Assembly: GCA_014859275.1 (NCBI GenBank)
Contig: JACUUO010000009.1
Coordinates: forward strand, 1-39,169
Origin: Actinomycetota bacterium
Lineage (GTDB): Bacteria; Actinomycetota; Aquicultoria; Aquicultorales; Aquicultoraceae
Direction of reading: 5' to 3'
Length of the DNA: 39,169 nt
How positions within the stretch are numbered: the stretch's first letter is position 1; each line of letters opens with the position of its first letter. The position numbers were made by a program, and so were the translations under genes. Below the pieces are notes generated by a model. The model searched no databases and was not told the DNA's origin. It worked only from the letters and a program-made list of their open reading frames with translations. Shown here piece by piece: positions 33,344 to 39,169 of this stretch.

Positions 33344-33472
33344 CTAGAGTCTCAGAATACCTATAACTGTAAATGAAAGTATGTTGTTAATAATGCCAGC
33401 AATAAGAAACGACAAAAAGCCAATCCACCAAGTGTTCCATGACAGTACTTCTACTTCCTTAATTTTGAGCAT
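33344..33472 (-). CDS. 42-residue membrane peptide
   Basis: ATG 33472 follows GAGGAGGAGTTAAA. The peptide is MLKIKEVEVLSWNTWWIGFL then a hydrophobic helix (SFLIAGIINNILSFTVIGIL) and RL. One membrane helix with a short charged, Trp-rich N terminus. Its TAG overlaps the ribosome site of the next gene, so translation is coupled. Too short for ordinary gene calls. It has a promoter at 33584-33592 and a leader with interleaved pairing. Toxin-like or regulatory small membrane protein are both possible. Confidence 0.6.
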   Translation of the reverse strand: MLKIKEVEVLSWNTWWIGFLSFLIAGIINNILSFTVIGILRL

Positions 33473-33495
33473 TTTAACTCCTCCTCTAACTAGAA

Positions 33496-33571
33496 ACAGC
33501 CATTCTCAAGGCGATTGCGGCACCTCAAGAATGGCTGTATGTGTATCTTAATACTTTTGGTTGCCGCAATC
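33496..33571 (-). ncRNA. Structured 5' leader with interleaved (pseudoknot-type) pairings
   Basis: Reading the minus strand 5' to 3': A = GATTGCGGCA (33571-33562), B = ACAGCCATTCT (33538-33528), A' = TGCCGCAATC (33522-33513), B' = AGAATGGCTGT (33506-33496), then the ribosome site (from 33487). A pairs perfectly with A' (10 bp) and B with B' (11 bp, plus 3 more after two mismatches). The order A-B-A'-B' means the stems either form a pseudoknot or exclude each other. The leader lies directly before the small membrane-peptide gene. Confidence 0.55.
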
Positions 33572-33583
33572 AACCGTAAGCCG

Positions 33584-33592
33584 ATTGTAGCA
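33584..33592 (-). promoter_or_regulatory. Extended -10 promoter of the small-peptide operon
   Basis: Minus-strand TGCTACAAT (33592-33584), an extended -10. No strong -35 is visible. Transcription would start near 33577, just before the first arm of the leader structure. Confidence 0.5.
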
Positions 33593-33717
33593 TAAAGTAA
33601 AGGCTAGTGGGAAAAGTTTTAGATCGGGGTGTCCTCGGTCGGTAGACCTGACTCTCACTTACTTAGGGTAGGTGTGGCCGGGTTTATCGCATATTTAAAA
33701 TAATTATCACTAATTTT

Positions 33718-33746
33718 TTGACAGCAAGCGTAACCTTAACTATAGT
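33718..33746 (+). promoter_or_regulatory. Sigma-70-type promoter
   Basis: TTGACA (33718-33723), 17 bases, TATAGT (33741-33746). It faces the leader peptide at 33825 and the secreted-protein pair at 33977-35211, with a start near 33753 and a 5' leader of about 224 bases to the first long gene. The stretch 33593-33717 shows no gene. Confidence 0.75.
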
Positions 33747-33824
33747 ACTTATTGCAAGGTATGACTAATATGTTGCTGCGATAATAGTATAACTCTACAT
33801 ACCAGACATAAGGAGGTGATAATA

Positions 33825-33854
33825 ATGCAACTGTCTATCTTTCGCAGATTATGA
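33825..33854 (+). CDS. Nine-residue leader peptide MQLSIFRRL with stop-codon hairpin
   Basis: AAGGAGGTGAT (33810-33820), complementary to the whole anti-Shine-Dalgarno tail of 16S rRNA, precedes ATG 33825. The frame ends at TGA 33852-33854. CAGATTA (33845-33851), the last codons, pairs with TAATCTG (33860-33866), placing the stop codon in the hairpin loop. Such design fits a leader peptide whose translation controls the downstream genes. Confidence 0.45.
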   Translation: MQLSIFRRL

Positions 33855-33976
33855 AGTGCTAATCTGTTGTGAAGGTGATTTACGCTTGAGCTAGTATAAA
33901 AGGATTAATTTCCCGACAATCAGTAGATGTTCCCGTGACAAAGGATAAAAGGCGATCGAGGTACAAAGGAGAAGTT

Positions 33977-34519
33977 ATGAGCGGCTGGATTAAACGGTGT
34001 AAAAAACCTATTTTGCTTACGATTCTGCCAATACTTATAGTCGGTGGTGGATATACTTATGTCGAGGTGAGCCGAAGCGATCAAAAGGCAAGCAAAGCAC
34101 AAGCTGATCACATAAAAGCAGGTGATGTTCAAGAGTCAGCCGATTCAGGGTTAAGCTTTTTGCCGCCTACGCAAGAAGAGATAGAGGCAAACCTCTCGCC
34201 TGAGGACTTAGAACTCTGGAGAGAAGCGGAAGAGAAAAGGCTGCCACTTAGGATCTATTGGTATGGGCAGGGTCCTGGTAAGCCTGGTAAGAGGGGCCCC
34301 ATGGTACTACTTGAGGTTGATGGAAAAAAGATACACGCTGACCCAAATGATCTTTATGCACTTAACGTTAAATTAACCGAGGAACCGATAACCCCAGAGA
34401 TTGTCGAGGGGCTTTTAGGAGAGGTCGCAGAACTAAGGCAGGCTGGGGAAACTATAACTCCGGAACTGGTGTGGGAGATGTACGAGCAAGCAAGACAAGG
34501 CAAGGGGGCGGCAAAATGA
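33977..34519 (+). CDS. Membrane-anchored hypothetical protein
   Basis: ATG 33977 follows AAAGGAGAAGTT and gives 180 residues; an upstream GTG at 33935 is less likely. A basic start (MSGWIKRCKKP) precedes a membrane anchor (ILLTILPILIVGGGYTYVEV). The rest is acidic and soluble: LPPTQEEIEANLSPEDLELW, then LRIYWYGQGPGKPGKRGP, and two similar segments, EEPITPEIVEGLLGEVAEL and GETITPELVWEMYEQARQG. No family recognised. ATGA overlap with the next gene shows coupling; the two products are probably both outside the membrane and may interact. Confidence 0.6.
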   Translation: MSGWIKRCKKPILLTILPILIVGGGYTYVEVSRSDQKASKAQADHIKAGDVQESADSGLSFLPPTQEEIEANLSPEDLELWREAEEKRLPLRIYWYGQGPGKPGKRGPMVLLEVDGKKIHADPNDLYALNVKLTEEPITPEIVEGLLGEVAELRQAGETITPELVWEMYEQARQGKGAAK

Positions 34520-35211
34520 TAAGAAGAAACTCATACCTTATATTGATTATATTGATCATCACTTTTCTATTTTTAAATGCCTCGTCTGCTTATGCTGCTG
34601 ATGTGGTATGGATGAATTTTGTGCATAACTGGAGTGGCGGCCAGAGAGGTGTGGCAAGTAGCGTACACATAGCAGACCGGCACGCCTCTAAAGCAGAATC
34701 TTACCTTATCCTTCTTTGGTCAGAAAAGCCAGGAGTAAGCCCAGTTGGATTCGCCTGGGAAATTCTTGATCTACGGGGTCGATTTGAGCATCTTTGGCAC
34801 ATGGGGTCGACAAATGGAGGCGACGAATGGGGCTGGGACTGGGCTGCAGATACTGGTAAATGGCATAGATTAAAGTTGGAACATGAGGGTGATGGGGTTT
34901 GGTATCACTGCGATTGTAGGCCTAATGACTGGATTTGGCGTCGTTGGCCGTATATAAATCGGAATGGTTATACCACGACCTCGAAAACTCAGATAGAAGT
35001 TGTAAAATATGATAATCCATTCTGGTTTGAGGGCCGCCATTACAATATTTGGCTTAGATTAGCCACTGGAGAATGGAAAAAACAGGATTTAGGTTGGGGT
35101 AATCGAATAGACTCAAAAATGTACGGTCAGGGCTTCCCGTGGACTAATTTCCCGATATGGGATAGATATGGCGATCGCCGGTATTGGGACTGGGAGGCGA
35201 GAAAACCTTAG
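34516..35211 (+). CDS. Secreted Trp-rich hypothetical protein
   Basis: From ATG 34516 (overlapping the TGA of the previous gene) the protein has 231 residues and a Sec signal peptide (MIRRNSYLILIILIITFLFL, cleavage after SAYA). The mature part is rich in Trp and Tyr, for example WHMGSTNGGDEWGWDWAADT, DCRPNDWIWRRWPYIN and DRYGDRRYWDWEARKP, with WFEGRHYNIWLRLATGEW. It looks like a beta-sandwich surface or carbohydrate-binding protein, but I do not recognise a family. Only two Cys, close together in YHCDCRP. It ends 120 bases before an insertion-sequence copy. Confidence 0.6.
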   Translation: MIRRNSYLILIILIITFLFLNASSAYAADVVWMNFVHNWSGGQRGVASSVHIADRHASKAESYLILLWSEKPGVSPVGFAWEILDLRGRFEHLWHMGSTNGGDEWGWDWAADTGKWHRLKLEHEGDGVWYHCDCRPNDWIWRRWPYINRNGYTTTSKTQIEVVKYDNPFWFEGRHYNIWLRLATGEWKKQDLGWGNRIDSKMYGQGFPWTNFPIWDRYGDRRYWDWEARKP

Positions 35212-35330
35212 CAGTTGAGTAAGTGCCAATGGAGGATCTCGATAATGTAGGGATCCCCCATGGGCGTATTTCGGCGATTCCGCCCACTACCGGTGAAGCG
35301 ACGCCGGAATCTTTAATGATTTACTACCAT

Positions 35331-36206
35331 GTCGCATAAATTACGTTCTTTTAAAAACGCATAAAGAAATGCCACCTACTTTCTGGTAGGATGGTGTTCG
35401 CTACAAACAATCCTATAGAAAGAGGTGGCGAACATATCTTACCAGATTGCACTTAAGATTGTGACAATCTTGCGAGAGCTTATCCTAGAGCTAGAGGCTT
35501 AAGAAGCGAGGCAGACCTCGCACTACTAGAAGGGGTAGGCCCAAAAGATACAATGATTCCCACTAATCTAACAAGTGGTATTGCTTTCTTTATCGACTCC
35601 TCGGCAATCGAGGCAGACCCAAAACTACATCCCAATGCTAACTGGGGATACTGCTCAGAAGGAATGTTTTGTGGCTATCAACTGCACTTGGCCTGTGATC
35701 TAAAAGGTGCTACTCTATTCTTTACCGTTACCAAGGCATCCTCTAAAGAGACCGCTCCAGCAAGATACGTGCTCAAAGAGTCTAAGAAGATAAACCAAAA
35801 CTAAAATATTTAACCGGTGATGCTTCTTATGATGCTGCAGCACTATATACATATTGCCGAAAGCAGTTGGGCCTAAAACTTGTTGCAAGAATCAATCCAA
35901 GGCGTGCTAAAACGGTTGATAATGCTATTTCTTTGGCCAAGGGTGAGAGAAAACGTGCATTTAGACTTACCTGTTCCAAGTTTGGAAGAATTCTTCTAAA
36001 TAAAAGAGCAGTGGTAGAGCAGGTATTCTCCCAGCTAAAAGAGATAATCCGTATAGATGAGCTACCCTTCTATCTAAAGAAGCTCTCACATGTCAAAGAA
36101 CATATCAAATGGCTACTTTTAGCCTATAACATGCTGCTTTATAGAAACAAAGTGCATGGCGAAAACTTACGATCTATCAAAAGGCTGGTGGCATGATTTA
36201 TGCGAC
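35331..36206 (+). mobile_element. Insertion sequence, copy 2 (internally deleted)
   Basis: Bounded by 11-bp terminal inverted repeats GTCGCATAAAT (35331-35341) and ATTTATGCGAC (36196-36206), 876 bp in total. The left 225 bases match copy 1 (23281-23511) with about a dozen visible mismatches in the aligned core. At 35557 the sequence jumps from AAAAGATACAATGATT to the catalytic part, so the helix-turn-helix portion kept by copy 1 is missing. The right part encodes the transposase catalytic domain. No obvious target duplication at the flanks. Confidence 0.8.
35553..36196 (+). pseudogene. DDE transposase (IS4/IS5-like) with deletion and frameshift
   Basis: The frame starting at 35553 gives IAFFIDSSAIEADPKLHPNA (first catalytic Asp), GYCSEGMFCGYQLHLACDLK and TAPARYVLKES. 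It shifts by one base near 35790-35800 to LKYLTGDASYDAAALY (second Asp), INPRRAKTVDNAIS and NKRAVVEQVFSQLKEIIRID (catalytic Glu). The N-terminal DNA-binding part is deleted and out of frame. It cannot make a working enzyme. Confidence 0.75.
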
Positions 36207-36424
36207 ACCCTAATCTTCACTATTTCTAAGGATTTACAAGGATTTTCTAAGCATGACAAGTGAATATTTGACACCTGGGCAAAGTCCATTTCTGTTTACG
36301 AAGCAAAATATCAAGGGTATATTACCTAATAAAAGTGGGTGTTATAAACTTTGTATTGTAATTATGACCTTGAGACGTGGGATCCCTCACCCGATCTAGC
36401 AAAGATAACATAGAAGGATCAGTC
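36207..36424. other. Gap before lipB
   Basis: No gene. AT-rich, with a TTGACA at 36267-36272 lacking a good -10 and with TATTGTAATTATG (36353-36365) as a possible -10 region. lipB may be transcribed from here. Confidence 0.3.
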
Positions 36425-37123
36425 ATGAAATGCTGGGTTGTAGAGCTTGGATCAATCGATTACCAGAGCGCACTGGACTTGCAGGCAAGCTTGGTCGCAC
36501 TCCGGCGTGGCTCCAAGATTCCCGATACCCTTCTCCTTCTCGAGCACCCGCATACCTATACCGTGGGCAGACGAGCTAACCTGTCCCACCTCTTATTAAG
36601 CGAAAAAGAGATGGCGAGCCGCGGTATCCGTCTCCACGCGATCGATCGGGGCGGAGAAATCACATATCATGGGCCCGGCCAGCTAGTCGGTTACCCCATA
36701 ATGAAGATCGCCGGCATCCCCGGGGTTAGGGATTACCTGAGAGGGCTTGAGGATGTGTTAATAAAAACGACATCCGATTTCAGTGTAAGGACCGAAAGAC
36801 TTCCAGGATATCCTGGTGCCTGGTTCGGGTTAGAAAAAATCGCCGCGATCGGTCTCAGGGTAACCCGGGGAGTAAGTAAGCACGGTTTTGCCCTTAACGT
36901 ATCGACCGACCTCTCCTACTTCGAGGGTATCATTCCCTGTGGAATCCACGATAAGGGGGTAACGTCCCTCTCTGAAATACTCGGTCACGTGGTACCGATC
37001 TCCCTCGTACAAAAATCGGTCATTAAACACTTCGCTGCAGCGTTTAACCTCGATCTGGTGCACATTCAAAAGGAAGAGATATTGGAGTTGGGCCTTCAAG
37101 GCGACCGAGCGTCCGCAGCGTAA
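36425..37123 (+). CDS. lipB: Octanoyl-[ACP]:protein octanoyltransferase
   Basis: The 232-residue LipB has TYTVGRRAN, the signature RGGEITYHGPGQLVGYPI, HGFALNV, and the catalytic pair Lys (LEKIAAIG) and Cys (IIPCGIHDKGVTSL). It moves the octanoyl chain from acyl-carrier protein to the lipoyl domain of E2. Start ATG 36425 follows AAGGA; an upstream ATG at 36377 would add 16 residues without homology. It is followed after 48-54 bases by lipA. The target E2 gene lies 4 kb upstream on the same strand. Confidence 0.95.
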   Translation: MKCWVVELGSIDYQSALDLQASLVALRRGSKIPDTLLLLEHPHTYTVGRRANLSHLLLSEKEMASRGIRLHAIDRGGEITYHGPGQLVGYPIMKIAGIPGVRDYLRGLEDVLIKTTSDFSVRTERLPGYPGAWFGLEKIAAIGLRVTRGVSKHGFALNVSTDLSYFEGIIPCGIHDKGVTSLSEILGHVVPISLVQKSVIKHFAAAFNLDLVHIQKEEILELGLQGDRASAA

Positions 37124-37133
37124 GTAATTTAAA

Positions 37134-37167
37134 GCGGTAATCATCCAGGTGATTATTACAATACCGC
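37134..37167 (+). promoter_or_regulatory. Intercistronic hairpin between lipB and lipA
   Basis: GCGGTA (37134-37139) pairs with TACCGC (37162-37167), with ATCA/TGAT pairing inside. There is no T-run, so it may affect mRNA stability or translation of lipA, which lacks a clear ribosome site. Confidence 0.35.
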
Positions 37168-37177
37168 ATATGTGAAA

Positions 37178-38098
37178 ATGGATAATCGTATGAACCACAA
37201 TAAAAAGGCTGAACATAATCCGAATAGTTGCCGTAGCGGCAACTCAGGCCCCATGCCGCAGAAGCCTCACCACCTGCGAATCAGGGTTTCGCAGGGGCCA
37301 AACTACCGTTTTGTCAAAAACACTCTCCGTCAATTGGAACTCCATACGGTCTGTGAGGAGGCGGGCTGTCCCAATATCTACGAGTGCTTTGAATCTAAAA
37401 CGGCAACCTTTCTCATACTTGGTGATACCTGCACGCGTAACTGCCGCTTCTGCTTGGTAAGTGGCGGCAAACCCCTCCCTCCTGACCTGGATGAACCACT
37501 GCACGTTGCCCAAGCTGTATCAAAGTTAGGACTTGAGTACGCGGTCATAACCTCGGTAACGAGAGACGACCTCCTGGATGGTGGAGCATCGATCTTTTCC
37601 CAAACCATATGGGAGATACGGAAGAACAGCCCAGACTGCGGGATAGAAGTGCTGATCCCCGACCTTGGCGGCAACTGGCAGGCCCTTAAGGCGGTTATCG
37701 ATGCAGGCCCTGATGTATTAAATCATAACATTGAAACCATCCCCCGCCTCTACCCGCAAATCAGGCCCGCCGCAGATTATGAAAGGTCGCTTCGCCTGCT
37801 TAAGTTAGCAAAAGAGATGGGGTTTACCGGCCGGACAAAATCCGGGATAATGGTTGGCCTAGGCGAAGAAATAGATGAACTAATCGAAGCAATGACAGAT
37901 TTACAGCATCATAACTGCGATATTATAACAATCGGACAGTACCTGGCTCCATCCAAGGACCACTTCCCCATTGCACGCTACTACACGCCGGCCGAATTTG
38001 AAGAGATCGAAAAAATTGGTCGAGCGATGGGATTCTTCCACGTTGAGTCCGGGCCCCTGGTTAGAAGTTCCTACCACGCAAAAGAACAGTACGGCTAG
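37178..38098 (+). CDS. lipA: Lipoyl synthase (radical SAM)
   Basis: About 306 residues. It has both iron-sulfur motifs of LipA: the auxiliary cluster CEEAGCPNIYEC and the radical SAM motif CTRNCRFC. GGDILNH-like VLNHNIETIP and the C-terminal RSSYHA serine motif (ligand of the auxiliary cluster) are present. It inserts two sulfurs into the octanoyl chain made by LipB. The start is uncertain: GTG 37172, ATG 37178 and ATG 37190 all lack a ribosome site, and homology begins near ATG 37253 (MPQKPHHLR). The first ~25 residues are therefore doubtful. Confidence 0.94.
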   Translation: MDNRMNHNKKAEHNPNSCRSGNSGPMPQKPHHLRIRVSQGPNYRFVKNTLRQLELHTVCEEAGCPNIYECFESKTATFLILGDTCTRNCRFCLVSGGKPLPPDLDEPLHVAQAVSKLGLEYAVITSVTRDDLLDGGASIFSQTIWEIRKNSPDCGIEVLIPDLGGNWQALKAVIDAGPDVLNHNIETIPRLYPQIRPAADYERSLRLLKLAKEMGFTGRTKSGIMVGLGEEIDELIEAMTDLQHHNCDIITIGQYLAPSKDHFPIARYYTPAEFEEIEKIGRAMGFFHVESGPLVRSSYHAKEQYG

Positions 38099-38303
38099 GG
38101 CGGAGTCTTTGCATGCACATTAGAGACCCAACAAGGGGGTTTCAGGCGAGGTCGAAACCGAGACGCCTTCGAAATTCGCTCGCTGCTGGCCTGCGGTTTC
38201 CGCATAAATCCGCCACGAATCCGGTTTCTCATACCTACCCGCGGGTAAAACAAAACTGCGACCAAACAGAGCCGACTTCCCAATCGAAAGGAGGTTTTTC
38301 GAC
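38099..38303 (+). promoter_or_regulatory. Structured leader before the DUF2795 gene
   Basis: Non-coding. A hairpin at 38144-38168 has AGGCG/CGCCT outside and GGT-CGAA-ACC inside (tetraloop CGAA, asymmetric internal loop A/GAGA). A second one, TGCGG/CCGCA with loop TTT, lies at 38192-38204. Palindrome ACCCGCGGGT at 38237-38246. This looks like an RNA leader, but its class is unknown to me. Confidence 0.35.
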
Positions 38304-38531
38304 ATGGCTTATCCATCCTTAGTATCTGCGCTCCAGGGTGTACAATTCCCAATCGATAAGAACTCGCTCATAAATCAGATCGGCGATCGAGAGGTCGAGG
38401 TACTTGAGGGGCAGACGGTGTCAATGCGAGAGCTTTTAAATGCCTGCCCCAAGAATAGATACGAGACATTGCATGACGTCATAGCTTGCCCTGAGATCGT
38501 AAGCATGATTGAGCAGACAAAAGCTGCCTAA
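38304..38531 (+). CDS. DUF2795 domain protein
   Basis: The 75-residue protein matches DUF2795: LVSALQGVQFPIDKNSLINQ, then LLNACPKNRYETLHDVIACP. The family is small, mostly actinobacterial, and of unknown function. AAAGGAGGT lies 8 bases before ATG 38304. It has a 200-base leader with possible RNA structure and is followed by a hairpin at 38565-38598. Confidence 0.8.
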   Translation: MAYPSLVSALQGVQFPIDKNSLINQIGDREVEVLEGQTVSMRELLNACPKNRYETLHDVIACPEIVSMIEQTKAA

Positions 38532-38564
38532 CCGGCGGAACAGGAGAAATATCCGCTTAGCTCC

Positions 38565-38598
38565 TAATGCTGGGCGCGCGTTTGCGCCCGGCATTAGG
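38565..38598. terminator. Bidirectional hairpin between converging genes
   Basis: CTAATGCTGGGCGC and GCGCCCGGCATTAG form a 14-bp stem with one wobble and a 6-base loop, between the DUF2795 gene (plus) and the RHH gene (minus). No immediate T-run; TTTTT occurs 20 bases downstream on the plus strand. Confidence 0.6.
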
Positions 38599-38611
38599 GA
38601 TATAACCCGAT

Positions 38612-38833
38612 CTATAACCTTTTTATTGCTAGTAATATATCGTCTTCATTACAACAACCACTAACATCAATGCCAGAGCTCATCAGGAAAGCTATAGCGG
38701 CCCTAACGATTGCAGAATTATCTAATTTACTATCTCCACCAGCATTTATCCTTTTACTTAAATCCTCGAGATAGGCTACCATGCTCTCTGGCATAGGAAC
38801 TTCCACCTGAACGTAACTTTTGGCTTCTTCCAT
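38612..38833 (-). CDS. Ribbon-helix-helix-like small protein
   Basis: The 73-residue protein reads VQVEVPMPESMVAYLEDLSK, then NSAIVRAAIAFLMSSGIDVSG: a beta strand and two helices as in CopG/MetJ-type DNA-binding proteins, with a Cys pair near the end (GCCNED). AAGGAGGAGATC precedes ATG 38833. No toxin partner is next to it, so an autonomous regulator is more likely than an antitoxin. Confidence 0.6.
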   Translation of the reverse strand: MEEAKSYVQVEVPMPESMVAYLEDLSKRINAGGDSKLDNSAIVRAAIAFLMSSGIDVSGCCNEDDILLAIKRL

Positions 38834-38980
38834 GATCTCCTCCTTATTTATATGCGTTTGTGCTTATGTTCTACTGCTCAGGTGAATAATCCTTCCTAAA
38901 AACATTAATTTTCTAAAAATATTGCCAATGAATATTTATGGAGGTGTCAGGGCTGTGAAAAGCAAAGTTTTATCAGGCCC

Positions 38981-39008
38981 GCAATGACAATTCATAGTAT
39001 GCTTGACG
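38981..39008. repeat. Partial copy of the MITE-like end
   Basis: AATGACAATTCATAGTATG followed by CTTGAC matches the right end of the palindrome at 6113-6136 (AATGACAATCCATAGTATG, TGTGAC). Only the end is present. Confidence 0.5.
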
Positions 39009-39118
39009 CTGCAGTAGCTTTCACACAGGCTGGCTTCCTACACATCTATTTCCGTGGGACCGGGTCCTACTTGCATTGATTATGAACAGCTTGTTATTTC
39101 GGATGAGAGTGGGTAGTG

Positions 39119-39169
39119 TCAAGGGACGTCAATCTTCCCGAAGTTAGGGGACATCAATCTTCCCGCATA
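39119..39169. repeat. Direct repeat at right edge, possible mobile-element end
   Basis: GGGACGTCAATCTTCCCG (39123-39140) and GGGACATCAATCTTCCCG (39149-39166) are near-identical direct repeats. Such words often mark transposon ends, and the element would lie beyond the window. No gene is seen in 38834-39118. Confidence 0.45.

Noticed and set aside
38113-38322. 69-codon ORF before the DUF2795 gene
   Set aside because: Basic, low-information sequence over a region with RNA hairpins; it overlaps the DUF2795 start in another frame and has no ribosome site.

Overview
The window reads as a chromosomal segment of an anaerobic bacterium of moderate GC content. The mix of genes points to a deep-branching Actinobacteriota lineage (Aquicultoria/Geothermincolia-like). 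This is an inference from a DUF2795 protein, a DUF697 protein inside the cell-shape operon, radical-SAM genes TIGR03960/TIGR03936 next to RNase G, and a soluble heterodisulfide-reductase electron-bifurcation module. No rRNA, tRNA or CRISPR array was seen.

Layout. (1) Positions 1-5903, minus strand: an hdrC-hdrB-hdrA-mvhD operon followed by two 4Fe-4S proteins, resembling Hdr-Flx (NAD(P)H-linked heterodisulfide reductase) clusters and cut by the left edge. mvhD has an in-frame TGA exactly where the conserved Cys of the GCHPGDCH motif belongs, so it is a predicted selenoprotein. A 150-bp MITE-like palindrome upstream supplies the -35 box of the best hdr promoter. (2) Positions 6327-18176, minus strand: rplU with its own promoter, then, behind a strong terminator, a long operon radC-mreB-mreC-mreD-mrdA-rodA-DUF697-TIGR03960-TIGR03936-rng for cell-wall elongation and RNA processing. 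The usual rpmA partner of rplU is absent. (3) Positions 18177-25422: an accessory zone with low-complexity repeats, a REP-associated tyrosine transposase, a possible group II intron scrap, small secreted or anchored proteins, a beta-helix surface protein, a truncated insertion sequence and two pseudogenes. (4) Positions 25423-32232: an SQR/NDH-2-like flavoprotein, a divergent single-domain rhodanese, and a 2-oxoacid dehydrogenase operon (E3, E1 alpha, E1 beta, E2). The rhodanese gene contains two in-frame TGA codons replacing both cysteines of a C-x-C active loop (U-x-U), with a near-ideal SECIS hairpin right behind. (5) Positions 32233-36206: a second accessory island with transposase scraps, a small membrane-peptide operon behind an interleaved (pseudoknot-type) leader, a secreted-protein pair behind a leader peptide, and a second broken copy of the same insertion sequence. 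(6) Positions 36425-39169: lipB and lipA, which lipoylate the E2 subunit, a DUF2795 gene with a structured leader, a ribbon-helix-helix protein, and repeat scraps.

How the genes work together: PDH-type complex plus lipB/lipA form one functional block split by the second island. The Hdr module would recycle reductant by flavin-based electron bifurcation. Three TGA codons in two redox proteins imply that the host has selenocysteine machinery (selA, selB, selC, selD) elsewhere. The most notable candidate for something undescribed is the U-x-U rhodanese; the leader pseudoknot at 33496-33571 and the leader peptide at 33825 are the next best.
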